Source: Lycocorax pyrrhopterus obiensis
Taxonomy: Eukaryota > Chordata > Aves > Passeriformes > Paradisaeidae
Length of the DNA stretch: 64,000 nt
Reading direction: 5' to 3'
Assembly (NCBI GenBank): GCA_014706295.1
Contig: JACSVZ010000004.1
Coordinates: 86,745,047 to 86,809,046, forward strand
In this document: positions 1 through 12,681 of the stretch, in pieces
How positions within the stretch are numbered: the stretch's first letter is position 1
Layout: each line of letters opens with the position of its first letter
Translations under genes and position numbers: made by a program
The notes under the pieces: generated by a model
Seen by the model: the letters and a program-made list of their open reading frames with translations, nothing else
Database searches by the model: none
What the model was told of the DNA's origin: nothing

Positions 1-854
1 GAATAATAATAAAACTAGAACATAAGCTATTTAGCTTGCTAGAAATTAAATTTAACAGCTTCAGCTCATGAAACCAGCTGTAAAAGTACATACAAAGCAT
101 TAAATTAACAGCAACACATGGAAATCTACAGGATCATATTCCAGAGGAACCAAGTTTTGTGTTTGTTTTACCAGTTAATCTGGTAAGACTAGACAAAACA
201 GGTTTGGGGGTTTTTTTTAATAACATTAAAATCCTTATTCCATTAACAAAATCCTTCTGTGAAGAAACTTGCTGCTGCAAAACAATATTTGTAACTCTGA
301 CTTGTCCTTTGCTTATAAAAACACTTTTTTTTCAACTTCCTTAACCATGTAGCAAGAAACTGATGGACTAGGAAGGCTCAATGTGCCTGAGATCATCTGG
401 TTTTTTCCAAATATATTGATGAATACTGCTAAAGGTATTGCATCTGACCAAAAACTTCTGCATATCCATCACAGTCACAGCACTGCTTCTAGTGTTAGTA
501 TTTGAGAATATATCCATGTAAACAACATTTAGCAACTATAATCTTGCATCTCAAGAACAAACTCTAGTCCAAAGTGAGTTTATTTTTTTCCAAAGCAATT
601 GCTGTTACTGATTTTATATATGAAGCAATCAAACACTGTGGGAAGAGGCAGCAGTGTAAAATTCCAGGGACAGAGAGTTTTACAGGTATTATCATAAGAT
701 ATATTTCAGCCTTGTGTGGCAGAAGAAGTTTCATGTAGGAAATTTCTGTGTTAAATGATATGACTGCTCTTAAGATAGGGATAAGTAAGGAAGTAGGGGT
801 GACAGTATACTGGGCTTCATAAAAAGGTGAGCTTTACATCTATTATGAATACTA
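1..854. other. Intergenic AT-rich sequence
   Basis: No gene, RNA gene or recognisable mobile element is visible here. The sequence is AT-rich with short T runs. Open frames are short and look like chance. Confidence 0.6.
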
Positions 855-1725
855 TTAGCAAATACGCAAATGACACCAAGCTGGGGGGAATGTCAATCTG
901 CTGGAGGGTAGGAAGGCTCTGGGAGGGATCTGGACGGGCTGGATACATGGGCTAAATCCAACAATATGAGGTTTAACAAGACCAAGTGCTGGGTCCTGCA
1001 CTTTGGCCACAACAACCCCCTGCAGCACTACAGGCTGGGGACAGAGTGGCTGGACAACAGGCAGAAAGGGACCCGAGTATTGATTGACAGCAGACTGAAC
1101 ATGAGCCAGTGTGTGCCCTGGTGGCCAGGAAGGCCAGTGACATACTGGCCTGTATCAGGAATAGCATGGCCAGCAGGTCTAGGGAAGTGATTCTTTCACT
1201 CGACTTGGCACAGGTGAGGCCACACCTTGAGTACTGTGTCCAGTTCTGGGCCCCTCAATTTAGGAATGATGTTGAGCTGCTGGAGCATGTCCAGAGAAGT
1301 GCAACAAGGCTGATGAAGGGTCTAGAACACAAGTCCTATGAGGAGTAGCTGAGGGAGCTGGGGTTGTTCAGAAAAGGTGACTCAGGGAAGACATTATCAC
1401 TCTCTACAGCTGCCTGAAAGGAGTCTGTAGACAGGTGAGGGTCAGTCTCTTCTCGCAGACAACCAGCGACAGGACAAGAGAACACAGTCTTAAGCTGCAC
1501 CAGGGGAGGTTTAGGCTGGACATTAGAAAGAAGTTTTTCACAAAAAGCGTGATAGGACATTGGAATGGGCTGCCCAGGGAGGTGTGGAGTCACCATCCCT
1601 GGGGGTGTTTAAGGAAAGACTGGATGTTGCATTCAGTGTCACAGTCTAGTCAACAAGGTGGTGTTTGGTCATAGGCTGGACTCGATGATCTCAAAGGTCT
1701 TTTCCAACCTGATTGATTCTGTGAA
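855..1725 (+). mobile_element. CR1 LINE, 5'-truncated, decayed
   Basis: A chicken-repeat-1 non-LTR retrotransposon copy on the + strand, truncated at its 5' end. It starts in the reverse transcriptase (RT) active-site block: near 863 the translation reads YANDTKLGG, a decayed form of the CR1 FADDTKLGG box. It continues through the RT thumb and C-terminal part (around 1115-1345, including [14 protein letters not shown] and SYEE) and the NIRKKFFT / HWNGLPREV block near 1530-1590. It ends in the usual CR1 3' tail with the TGATCTCAAAGGTCTTTTCC-type motif and a GATTCTGTGA end. Frameshifts and an in-frame stop after SYEE show it is dead. The exact 5' boundary is uncertain. Confidence 0.93.
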
Positions 1726-4700
1726 TACTTGGGGTAGTACAAGAGTAGAGCAAAAGTGAATGTGTGGCAACTTGTCTTTCTCCAGACCCTAGAAGCAACA
1801 CCTATACAAAGGGCAATTACCTTGTCATTACACAGGACTTCAGGATTTCTTATTTTGCAAAGGGAAAAAAGGTGCTTTTCCTCCTTTTTTCCCCTTTTCC
1901 CCTTTGCCTAGGGCCAAATCCTAATTCTGCTTCTGAGGCCAAGATTACTCCTTTTGCATTGCACTCGTACTTTGGCAGCACAGGGCAGGAGAACAGACTT
2001 TGAGGGTACGTCTCTGTACAGACCAGTGTACCAGTAATGGCGAAGAATGGGAACAGGCCAAAGACCAGCTGCTAGCGAGCTCTCTTCCTTCTGCAGAGTA
2101 CTGAGTGACGCCAAGAATAGGATGCTCTGCTTACTTATCCCTCCCCAAGATGAATCACTATCAAAGTCTTGATTCTTATCTTTTATGAAGTCAGGTGTCT
2201 CTTGTTTCCTGGATATCTTTTACTGTTAGGAGCCTTTTCAGGAGAAAGTTGATTTTGTGGAAGCCACATATCCATCAACTTTATTGTCTTCTGACATCAT
2301 CCCTCACTGCTGTTGCTAGGTGAAATCACAACTGAGCATGTGTTGTTCATGTTATCATGGTTATTGTCTTTTCAGCTATTGTATATAGTCTTATCTTTTG
2401 TAGTGCTACAGATGGAAGGGCTTCCTTATGGCACCATAAAAGGGAGCAATTAAGTCTTTAAAATTATGACCTGATTAGTACCCATATTAAAAACATAACA
2501 TTGCATATTGGTGCACATGATGTGTTTTGTTTACATCAGAAGTATGAATTAAGATACCTTTTTCTGTCCATTTTAAGATACAACTAACACCAGCTGTAAG
2601 GTCTAGCTAGGAAGTAGCCTGTCTCAGGATCTGGAATCCATTGGTTACTATAGGAAATCGACAGTAATTTAAATATGCTTCTAAATAGAACTCTCTAATT
2701 CCACCTAGTGTCAACCGGGTAAATAATTATTAAATTTTTAAACTTTCTTTTGTAGCTATCTTTTCATGTATATAGACAGTAGTAGTCCTTCTTAGAATTC
2801 TGCTAAGCTCTTAGCTTCCAAGATATCTTAAGCAAGGAAAATAATCCCTACAAGTTAAGAATTGCCTAAATATGTACTGTACTAAGAACATTTTAATGAG
2901 TTTGAAGTGTTCTGCCTGACACAGGATACATCTTTGGTTTTAAGTTTTAAGGGAAAATGTGACACATTCAATTTTAACATTGGTTAAAAAATCATAATTT
3001 TCTGATTTGTCATGATGATGTATTAGGAATCAAACAAATCACTTGTTTTCTTAATGGTTTGGGGATGTCATTTGCAGTTTGTTTTTAAAAACTGAATCAC
3101 TGTTTTCAGATATTATTCCTAGGAAATATGTTTTCAATTATATCTCCCTCCCCTTTATCTCTCAGACTAGCGACAAAATCAATTTAAGCAAGGTATATTA
3201 TTTTTTTCATAAAGACTTCTTTCAAACACCTCCTTTGCCAAGTCTCCATTTCTTGTTGGAATATATAGAATAATAAGACACTTCTTATATGCCCAGTTAA
3301 TCCTGAATGTGCATCTCATTGATTGTGGACTTCATTCACTCTCACTTTGATTCGTACTTTGGAAAGCCCAAATCATTGGTGTTGTTCATAAAGGCCTTTA
3401 AGGCCCACTGACAATAAAAATTTTATATTACTTTAATTCTTTAATGAATTATTTTAGTCCATGTCTGTATATAGTACCAGCTGCACAATAATTCATGACT
3501 GTACATTTCAGATAAACCACATTTTGAATATAATGCAACAACTACCACCCTTAACAGGCCATTTATGTTTCTACAGAACGATCCCAAATCTGTCTGGACA
3601 GACTAGAGGATTAATGAGAATAATGGTGGTGAATTATTCATCAGGCAGTGCTCATTAATTTAGCTGATTTGCTGCACATTTTCCAGCAGAAAAGACACTT
3701 TAACTATTTTTGCTTTTTTCATACAACTGTTTTCTGGGTGGAGCCTTAATCAAATTTATCTCTTGAAGTAGAAATTTATGCCTTGGTTAGAATTTTAACT
3801 CCAACTTCAGAAACCTCCACCTACTCCTCTGCTGCTAGAGCTGGCTTTGATGTCTCTTCCATCTAAGAAGGGCTGAACTAACTCCCTTCATACCATATCA
3901 GTACTCAAATGCCATAGCAATGATTTCTTCAGATATCTAACTATGACAAACAAAAATTATTTCTTGGTTTTCTTAAAATGTTTTTAAGGATGCACCCACT
4001 CCATCATAATTAATATGCTAACTCCTAAAATCTTGTCACAGATAAACAGAGAACAGCAAGAGATTCTGTACCCTGCCTATCATATTTTCCTAGCTGCTTC
4101 TATCTAAAAGGTACAGGGCTGGCTATATTTTATAATTTTTTGTCAATAATAGTCTTTTAAAAGTTGATTTTTTTATGACTACATTTCTTTAACCATATTT
4201 CTGTTCTCTGTTGATAAACTGGGATAGGGAACATGTTTTATTTTATGTCTGGATACAGTCAATCTCAAGGCAAGCATGCAAGTGTGGTTATATTTTCATA
4301 TGTTCATCATTAGCATCCTATACACATTACCTGAACGATCTCTTGCTGGAAATCATTGTTTTAGTTGAAATAAAATAGTCCACAGGTACAGCCAAATTCC
4401 TTTAGAACTCACATTCTCTGAATTAGCATTCAATGAACTTTCTATCCATACTATAAAAAACATATGCATCAGATGTGTAATCTCTGAAGCACAGCATCCT
4501 GTCCATGATGGTAGCCAGCACCAGATGTTTTACATAAAGGTGCAAAATCCTCCTACAGTGGGCAGATGTTGGATTATTTCTCTATTAAGGAGGTCTCATC
4601 CTAAACCCTAATACTTAAGAGATTGTCTGAAGCCCAAAAGCATGAAGTTTTATTTCTATTTCCAGAACTCCTCTTTAGTGTCTCACTAAGCTTTACTCCT

Positions 4701-6255
4701 TGAGAGTGTTTGTTGTGGAGCAGTGGCAGGAACTGAGTTATGTGGGCTCCAGATGTAGGTTCAGTATTGTTTCCCATGCTGGAGTAACATGCAAGAACAA
4801 AATCTGCTCAGAGCAACTGGAATATTAAACTGCTTAGCTGTTAGTCTCTGGCAAACATAAAAGAGTAAAACATAGCTAGAAAATCACATTTCTCAACATT
4901 TTAGAAATTAAAGTGTTATTCACTGAGACAACAGAGGACATGTTCCTGACTCCAGGCTATACCGCTGCTAAACTCCAAATTCTTGCTACAAGACATGGAG
5001 ATCTCTGTCCTTTTAGAAACAATTGGACATACTTTCGTAACGGAAAAGTTTTGGCAACTTAAGTAGAGTGGTCACTACATCAGGCCCAGATGCACCACGG
5101 GTAAACACCACTGTGTTTACAATGGGAACACAAGGTCATTGTCTCATGAACATATGTGGTGACAACACTTTGGGAAGGAGCAGGAAATGGATGTTAATGA
5201 GGCTGAAGAGTCAAAGTCTCTCTGGGACCAATTGCGAAAGAAAGTTAAAGCTCCCCTTCCTGGCTGTCAAGTACTGGAGCAGTCCTACTGCCTCTGTGGC
5301 TGCAATGCTGTCTGTCCTGTCTGTGTTGGGTCTTCTGGCACCCCATGGTGACCTGTTCCCCTTCGCTCATTCTCCTCAAAAGACCCACTAAAAGAAAATT
5401 ATAAAAACCCATACTACCTCGAATCCCTGTTAGTGCTCTCCTTGAGCTAAGAGTAACAAATCTGATTTATAATAATTGAGGCATTGTGTCAAATGATGCT
5501 CCTTAACATGGCACAAAACACCTCAAAAATTTTAATTAAAGTTCTGTATGAGCAGAAAGGGACAAAAAGTTTTTACCAAAAAAACTGCCACCAAAACCGA
5601 AACCAAAAAAAACCCCCAAACACAATAGTTTTAAGTCCAAAAGTCTGTTTACCTGTTGACCTCATGAAAAACTATAGATCTTAAAGAAACTTTCTGCACT
5701 AGAACCCACAATACGTAACTGTCAAAGAAAAGTCAGAACTGTAACTATAAAACTTAATGAAATATTCTATGCATTGCTTTTCATTCCTTATCACTCAAAT
5801 TCCTGGCTGTACAGTGATGCAGTGTCAACATTTGGTTTGGCATTTAGGATTCTCTCCTCGGAAATGGGAAGTGTAGGTCCAATACTCTGAAGGCTTTTCA
5901 AACTCAGCCAGGAACTTTGTAGCTATTCCTCTGTGCTTGATGTTTCCTACTGGCCAAAATTCAGTGGCTACCTGTTCAACATGTGCACATGTTGCCCTGC
6001 CTAGAAAACACCTAAGTTTCCTTCATTGCACTGGAAAAGCAAGTCTGTAGTTAAACTGGAGCAAACACTTCCCTGAGGGGTGGTATGGACACCTAGTTCC
6101 CTCCACTTACTCCAGAAAAAAGGCAGCTTAGGCAGCTTAAATCTCTCTAAAAGCTTATAAATGCTGCAATGTCTCATTTAAGTGCCTAAAGTAGGAGGTT
6201 TGACTAATGCTGTCCATGTCTATTTTTATCCTCTGCAGTCTCATGCAGGTTGTAT
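1726..6255. other. Intergenic sequence, no gene seen
   Basis: About 4.5 kb with no supported gene. The longest frame (5068-5391 +, 107 codons) resembles no family I know. The stretch at 3300-3700 is dense in homeodomain-type TAAT sites and is described separately. An A/C-rich low-complexity run lies near 5577-5625. In other vertebrates BMP5 lies on the 5' side of HMGCLL1 in the same orientation, so this interval may be BMP5-HMGCLL1 spacer, but no BMP5 coding sequence is visible. Confidence 0.55.
3300..3700. promoter_or_regulatory. Candidate conserved non-coding element
   Basis: An AT-rich but complex block packed with homeodomain-type cores: ATTGATTG near 3319, CAATAAAA near 3411, CTTTAAT/TTAATGAATTA near 3430-3450, AATAATTCATGA near 3486, GATTAATGAGAATAAT near 3609 and CATTAATTTAGC near 3652. 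It has no repeat signature and no open frame of note. This composition is typical of developmental enhancers, and the mouse Bmp5 (short ear) locus is known to have widely spread regulatory sequence. Function here is inferred only; sequence alone cannot show conservation. Confidence 0.3.
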
Positions 6256-6260
6256 CTGTT
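6256..6260. repeat. Target-site duplication, left copy (CTGTT)
   Basis: The five bases CTGTT directly abut the left end of the solo LTR and recur at 6779-6783 directly after its right end. Five bases is the duplication length usual for ERVL-type integrations. Confidence 0.8.
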
Positions 6261-6778
6261 TGTTGTGAGTTAACCCTGGTATGCAGTTCAGCCCCACACA
6301 GCCACTCTCGGACTTCCCCACAGTGGGATGGGGGAGAGAAACAAAAGCACAAAAGTGAGAAAACTTGTGGGTTGAGATAAAGACAGTTTAATAGGGAAAG
6401 CCAAGCCATGCATGCAAGCAAGGCAAAATAAAGAATCAACTCAGCACTTCCCATTGGCAGGCAGGTGTTCTGCCATTTGCAGCAAAGCAAGGCTCCATCA
6501 AAACCCTGAATGTCACCTTGTTTCCTCCCTCCTCAGCTTTTATTAGTATATTGATCATTTTGAGGTTGGCTGTCCCAGCTGTGTCCCAACTCCTTGCCCT
6601 CCATCAGTCTACCACTGGGAGGACACAGTGAGAAACAGAGAAGGCTTTGACAATGATCAGCAATAAAATAATAAAACATGGGTGTCTTACCCACACTGTT
6701 TACATCACAAATCCAAAACATAGCACCATACAAGCTGTGATGAAAACAATTAACTCCATCCCAGCCAAAACTAGCACC
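6261..6778 (-). mobile_element. Solo LTR, ERVL-type avian endogenous retrovirus
   Basis: An antisense solo LTR of 518 bp. Read on the minus strand it has the familiar bird ERVL-type LTR layout: near the start TTTTGGCTGGGATGGAGTTA (6747-6770), then GTTTTGGATTTGTGATG, a CTAATAAAAGCTGAGG box near 6537, TGCCAATGGGAAGTGCTGA, TTAAACTGTCTTTATCTCAA near 6375-6395, TTTCTCTCCCCCATCCCACT, and a terminal ...CTCACAACA. The + strand left end is TGTTGTGAG. The start of the LTR (minus strand) reads GGTGC where TGTGC is expected, one change from the canonical TG end. No internal retroviral region or second LTR is present, so it is the product of LTR-LTR recombination. It is flanked by perfect CTGTT duplications. 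Confidence 0.88.
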
Positions 6779-6783
6779 CTGTT
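6779..6783. repeat. Target-site duplication, right copy (CTGTT)
   Basis: This matches 6256-6260 and fixes the right boundary of the solo LTR at 6778. Confidence 0.8.
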
Positions 6784-6892
6784 GTACTAGGACCACAATA
6801 ACACTTCTAAAAGCCATTACTTGCAATCAGAAAGATGACAAAACTGCGAATTTTCCCAAGAAAATTCTAATTCTTGTGTTGCCACGTAATTG

Positions 6893-7000
6893 TGATGCTT
6901 AGGGACATGTTTTCGTGATGGACATGGCAGTGCTGGGTTAATGGCTGAACACAATGATTCTAAAAGTCTTTCCAAACCTAAGCAATTCTATGATTCCATG
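6893..7000 (+). mobile_element. CR1 LINE 3'-tail fragment
   Basis: About 108 bp matching the 3' end of CR1: a GATGCTTAGGGACATG segment, GTGATGGACATGGCAGTGCT, then a GATTCTAAAAGTCTTTCCAA block, and the terminal GCAATTCTATGATTCCATG repeats. Only the tail is present, and its 5' truncation is extreme. It sits about 115 bp right of the solo LTR. Confidence 0.85.
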
Positions 7001-10000
7001 AAAATTCTTTGAGCCGACACATAGACCTTAAAACTCCCAGATGTAGTATGAGGAACAAATCCCTTCTCATCCTGGTATACAAACATCTGCTTTGGAGATG
7101 AATTGTGTTTTAAACTGGGGAAAGAAATAATTAAGGCTAGCATGGAATGGTTGATACTGCAAGTGGCATTCTTGTTATGAAAAAGAACACTGTTCTCTTT
7201 CACAGAATATTGCTAAGCAACATTGTGAGTCCTAAACGTAACAAAAGTAAGACATATTCTGCTTCACAATATGACATTAGCATTTTAATTTCAAGGTATT
7301 GTAGGTTTTTTTCTGTCCCGATGATGTTTACAGATAAATTTTTGTTAGAAATCCTGTGATTTTTGTTGCAATTGTAACATGAAGTAGTGCACATCAACTT
7401 TTATGTGACTACAGCTTGTATTAGTGATGAAGATCGCAAAAAAAGACGTAAAAGACCTGACTTTTTACAAGTTTTTTTACTTTATAGTGCTGTTGCTACC
7501 ATTATGCTGAAAAGGGAATCTCTGGATGTCAATACCATTCCAGTAATTCCTATGTCAGTCTTTCCTCTAGAGTTACAGTATTCATTTGCCTGGTTCAGCC
7601 TCTACTATTGCAGCCAAAAAACACAGTTCTTTGTCCTAACTTATGCATACATTAAGAGGATTTTAGATCATAGGACTCAGCTGAAAAATGCAATCTGACT
7701 CTGAAGTTAAATACAAACAGAAATGGAGAAAAAATTGATGCACACATCTACTTGATGATCTCAGATTACTTTGCATTATGGCACATGTGATATTTGTTTT
7801 TATCCTACATTACACACTATTTCAATTTATTTTTCATTATTTAGTGGTATTTTTCCCAAAAGTTTTTGTTGTGTGGATAATTTAAAAACTGCTTTCAGTT
7901 ACTGTGGATAAACATTTTAATTACACATTGTTTAGGAAAATGATATGAAGTAAATTGAAAAACATGAAACTGCCATATTAAACATGAGCAAACTACCTTG
8001 GCAAGCACATCCTTTATGTGCAAGCAAAAACCTTGCTTTGTCTCTTCTGTAACAACTCTGCCGTTTTTACTGTTTGGTTGCCAAATCAAGCAAGTTCATA
8101 CTGCACCAGAAAACTTCTCCATTGTTTTTTTTTTTTTTTTTTGTCCTAAGTTGAGTAACGCTGGTGACAGAAGAAATACAAAAATTCTAGTGTCAGACTC
8201 ATCACTACACTAGAATTTAAACTGTTACTATTGCTCTGTAACAATTTAATGACAGAGGCATAGCAATTAGGGACATACTGCAAGTAATTTTAAAAGTACA
8301 GTTATATTGCAAATGCCCCAAAAAACCCTTCAAACACTTATTTTGGTACGCCCACAAAATATGTTGTGCACATTAACTTAGTAATTAGAAGAATAAAATA
8401 AAAAAGGAACATATAAATTTAGCTTTTCGATTCATATCATCAACATACATTTGTGCTTTATTTGATAATGCCTAATTAATTTTCACTTGCTGGACAAGTT
8501 TGAAATAGAGAAATTGCATACGGTTTGTAGAAGATGGTTCATTCGATACTAAAATATATATTTAAAATAAATCAGAAGAATTGCCCCCTAAGAGAACAGA
8601 AAAGGTTCAGGTCTTTAATTCTTTTTTCCTGTTAGGGCAGCACTACTCCCAGAATGCAGTACAGGTATAATTTTCAGGTGGTTATTTTGTCCTGTTTTGA
8701 CTAAACTCTGATAAACGCTCTCTACTTGAGAAGCAATGGATATAGCACAAAAGCTGTCCCAGCATTTCTTTATCCAATAAACACTTCCTAAGAGTAATTT
8801 ATAGTTTCTCTTTATCCTACATGATGTAAAGGGGTCACTTTTTTGAAAAACAAGAAAACTGGCTTCACTGACAATCAGTACTATTTTGTTTTGTCTTAAT
8901 AACATAAAGAGAGGAAGGAAATCAGAGGTTACTGCACATTGCACCTTATAATCCCTACAAGAAATCACATCAGTATTTATTGGCCGAGAAGACTGGGTGG
9001 AGATGGAGATACTAAGTGCATTCATGTGAAAAAAAGAGATGGAAACAAAGTCTGTGTAACAGCAGGCTCTGAAAAGGAAATATTTTCTTAAATATTATAA
9101 TAGCACCTTGAAAATCCATTCAGGAGTTGGCTCATAGTTTCTCCTGATACTGATGAGTGGTAGGTCAGGTCACTGAGACAAAGAAATTACAGTCTAAAAG
9201 ATGGAGTCAGACAAGGGACACATTTGGTTCAGCAGCATTTCTGTCAGTTATGGAAATATCTCAAATGGAAAATGTTATCTATAAATAAGCACTTTCTGCT
9301 ACAATTCTTTGCTGTCCTTGATACGCCTCATAACAATTTTATGTAGCTATGTAGTGCTGGTACTTTGGAGACCACCCAAAGACCCAAAGGGCTGCCGAGT
9401 ACCATTCTTACCAGTGTAAAAGTCAGCACCCTTTATAAATGTAAAATAACATTGTTAATGACATGCCCCTTTTTAATGACTCTGTGTATAACTATGAAAC
9501 CAGGTCTAAACTCACAGAATTTCCTTCTTTTCCTATTTGATGCTGCATAGTAGCATGAGAATAAAGTTAAAATGTTTCCCTTTTTGTGTTTGCTTGTTTT
9601 ATATTGTGATCTAGTTGTCAGAAACCCTGCCATCTGACCAAATTAGTGAAAGAATAGAAAAGAACAGGCTCCAACATCTGGCAAGATGTTAACCTGGACT
9701 TTCTTCTTGATTGTGTCTGTTTCAAATGCCAGGTGTCTATCACCTGGGATACAGTTTTACTTTGGCAAAGTAAATCTATTACTAACTCTCTGAAGAATGC
9801 TGTCTCTGAAAGATGCTGCAGCTAATGGAATACTGATTTACTGCCACAACTGTAAAGGATACTTTTTAACATTGTGTTACACTTCCCATCAATTTAGATC
9901 AACCAGACCTACCATATGTGAGAAGTTATCTACATTTTTGTCCAATAAAACTGAAATGATGAAAGCTTTGCTTTCCCTGAGGTATGATCCACTATTGGTA

Positions 10001-10910
10001 GCCCCATTGTTTTTTTTTTTAGCCCTCATCTTTGTCAGGGCTGGAGCATATTATTCCTGCAATGCTTGCCAGAATTCTATGGCTTATTTGTTGTTTGAGA
10101 CTCACCATATGTGTCTTTGATCCCTGCCTAGTAGGCACTTTGGCTGCTTGCCAGTTTGGCACTTATGATTATTGTCAGTATGAATAGCTCCCTTGCTTCT
10201 GATTCTGTCCTTCTTGCTGTCATCAAATCACTCTTTAAACAACTTTCTTATTTTCTTTTAGATGCTTATAAATGATCAACCTATTTTTACCATGCCTTTC
10301 TTGGCCAAGGTTTTGTGTCACACTGCAGGAAATCCAACAGCTTTATGTTTCCACTCCTAATGATCTGACTGCCAACTACCTGTGTAACTGCACGGGAACA
10401 ATAAGGAGTACAGAAACAACTTGTGTGAGTGTTTGAAGTTACTCTGCATATTACATAAATATGCCTGTTCTCACCATCTGGTTGGGTTGGTGGCATGACT
10501 TCTATGAGAGATTATTTATTTTAGTGAAAAGCATTCCTTTTAATAAATGTTTTAAAACCTTTGACCAGAACACAGCGTGAGCCAATGACACTGATAAATT
10601 CAGAGGAGTATCAGAATGATAAACAGTTTTAAGAGACAGATGGAAAGCCAAAAGCCAGTCATGCACAATTTCTACTCACTATCTTGATACAGCACTAAAC
10701 ACATCTGAGCCCTTACATGTGTTCTAGTAAACTGAAGTTGTTCCAAAATGCTGTTGTTGAACAAGGGATATGCAGAATCAAAATAAGGCACAGCACAGGG
10801 CACATAAAAGTCCAGACCACGAAAAGCCCATGTGCTGTTACAGAAAGATCTGCCAGAAGTGTCCATTATTCTTTACACGATTCTGCAAACCTCTCAATTA
10901 GTAAATATAC
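7001..10910. other. Intergenic sequence, no gene seen
   Basis: About 3.9 kb of AT-rich sequence. It contains a T18 homopolymer at 8125-8142. The longest frames (8615-9025 minus, 136 codons; 9797-10120 plus, 107 codons) show no domain, signal or family resemblance and are treated as chance. No transposon ends were recognised. Confidence 0.55.
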
Positions 10911-11293
10911 TGTTGCTGTTTTCCCCACGGATGAGTAGAGAAATGACACGAAGTCCAGGCTCAGGGATAAATGGAAGTGCTTTAATGATTTCTCAGAAGG
11001 CTTTTATATGTTAGTTCACAAAGTGTATAAAGTGGCATAAGCTAATTGGTTTTTTGCCATCCACTCCTTAAGGGGATTGGCCAAGTTCTAAGACACCCAT
11101 CTCTGAATGTTTTTCTAGTTAGAACCATAACAATTCTGCAAAACAACCAGCAGCTGCAAGAAGTTTACAAAACTGTAACATTGTTTTGAGTTACTTGCAT
11201 GGGAAAGACAGAACTCACAAAAATGCTGCAGAGAGCTGAAGAAATTCTCTGCTGAAGCTTTTTCAGCATCCATAATATACTGGTTCTATCACA
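10911..11293 (-). mobile_element. Probable solo LTR, ERV-type, antisense
   Basis: Read on the minus strand this 383-bp block begins TGTGATAGAACC and ends AAAACAGCAACA, giving TG...CA termini. It contains two CCAAT boxes (ATTGG on + at 11045-11049 and 11076-11080), a TATAAAAG box (+ 11001-11008) and an ATTAAA polyadenylation-type signal (+ 10981-10986), in the order expected for an LTR promoter. The six bases outside the two ends (ATATAC left, CGACAA right) do not match, so either the duplication has decayed or one boundary is slightly wrong. ERVK is my guess for the class. Alternatives are an unclassified repeat or a chance arrangement of promoter boxes. Confidence 0.55.
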
Positions 11294-12681
11294 CGACAAG
11301 GCTATCTGCCTTCATGTTAACTCAGAAAGTAGGGTGGAGTAAGTTTTGTAGCCTCTGCAAGCAAAGAAGAGAATCAAGATCATTGTGTGTGCCTAAAACA
11401 CAATCCTCTTGGAGCTTCTTTCACTCTGTGCTGTCCCATGAGACTCATGTTTAGCAATAAAAATTCATTTTAGCTCTAAAAGTTTTAACGCACAGGGCCT
11501 TTTTCAATAGAAAAATTATCACACCCTTCTCCCAAGAAACATGCAAGTTTCAGATGAATGTGTCTTATTTATACATCTCTTGTTTTTGAAACAACTCCTT
11601 GCATTTAGAAGGACCCGTTGAAAAATCCAGTGCTAAATTGGCAAGGGTGAAAAACCAAATTCTGATTGCAGGGAGGATGAGAGCTAGAACAGAAAAGAAA
11701 CAATAAGAAACTGTTGCATGAGAACTCAATTTGGGATTACTTTAGAATGTATCTGTTATATTTTCCTTCTCTGGCCAACGACACTGGGATTTCAGATAAA
11801 GATGTTCCTTTTCAGCATATTTGGTGGCACTCTGAGCCTTGAAGCAGGTTTGTGACAGCAAATATTCACACTGGATGTAGGCTGGAAGTGCCCACTGAGG
11901 TTTTAAACCCTACAAAAGCAAAACAGTAACAGACATAGAAACAATACCATTAGAAGTGATTTAATGTGGAGAAAATAGCAGTTTGATGCAAAAGCTACAT
12001 GCAGAGCATTACAGTGCAGCTAATTGCAGAGGTATTTGTAAGAAAGATGATTAAAGGCCATATGAAATTTGACTTTGGAACTGGAGTAACTCGAGAACAG
12101 GCAAGGTAGGTAGGAGAACTACACTTCATTCACAGACATACTCTAACTTTCTTGTGATTGCAGTTTTTATCCTTTTTCCAGCTCGCTATGAAATGTACAG
12201 AAAAGTGAATATGAAATTATTCATCTTAAGAAAGTACCTTTCCCTTCACATATACCACATGATTGATACACTTTCCTCTCACTGGGAGACAAAAAAAAGA
12301 AAGGCATGATTTTTTTTGCCAGCTTCTGTTAACTTTACAGGTAACAAGACCAAAGCAAGTACCCAGAGTCAGCATTTAACGGAAACTTAGTGGAATTTTG
12401 AACTGTGAAAATAAAAGAATATTGAATTCAGAAATATTTAACTGGAAAAAGGCAGAAAAGATACTAACTGCATCAGATAGTAGTCAGTAAAAAAACCTCC
12501 TGGCACTTTTCAGTGGCCAGATTTGAAATTGCGGAGATGACCACCAGCAATATTTTTAAATTTTTACATTGTATTTTAAATATCTTATTTCTGAAAAGCC
12601 ATAATTATCCTTGAAGAACAAAAGCTTCCCAGCCAATCAATCAGCATCCAGTTTTGGTTTACAATGGCTATGGGAATATAA
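11294..12681. other. Intergenic sequence, no gene seen
   Basis: About 1.4 kb of AT-rich sequence between the LTR-like element and the coding-like stretch upstream of the CpG island. No gene or mobile element was recognised. Confidence 0.5.

Noticed and set aside
966..1674. Several 74-86 codon frames that could be called small genes
   Set aside because: They are broken pieces or shadows of a dead CR1 reverse transcriptase.
6155..6826. Minus-strand frames of 111 and 97 codons
   Set aside because: They largely overlap the solo ERVL-type LTR, whose sequence explains them; LTRs do not encode host proteins.
8615..9025. 136-codon minus-strand frame in the intergenic region
   Set aside because: No recognisable domain, no supporting signals and ordinary AT-rich composition.
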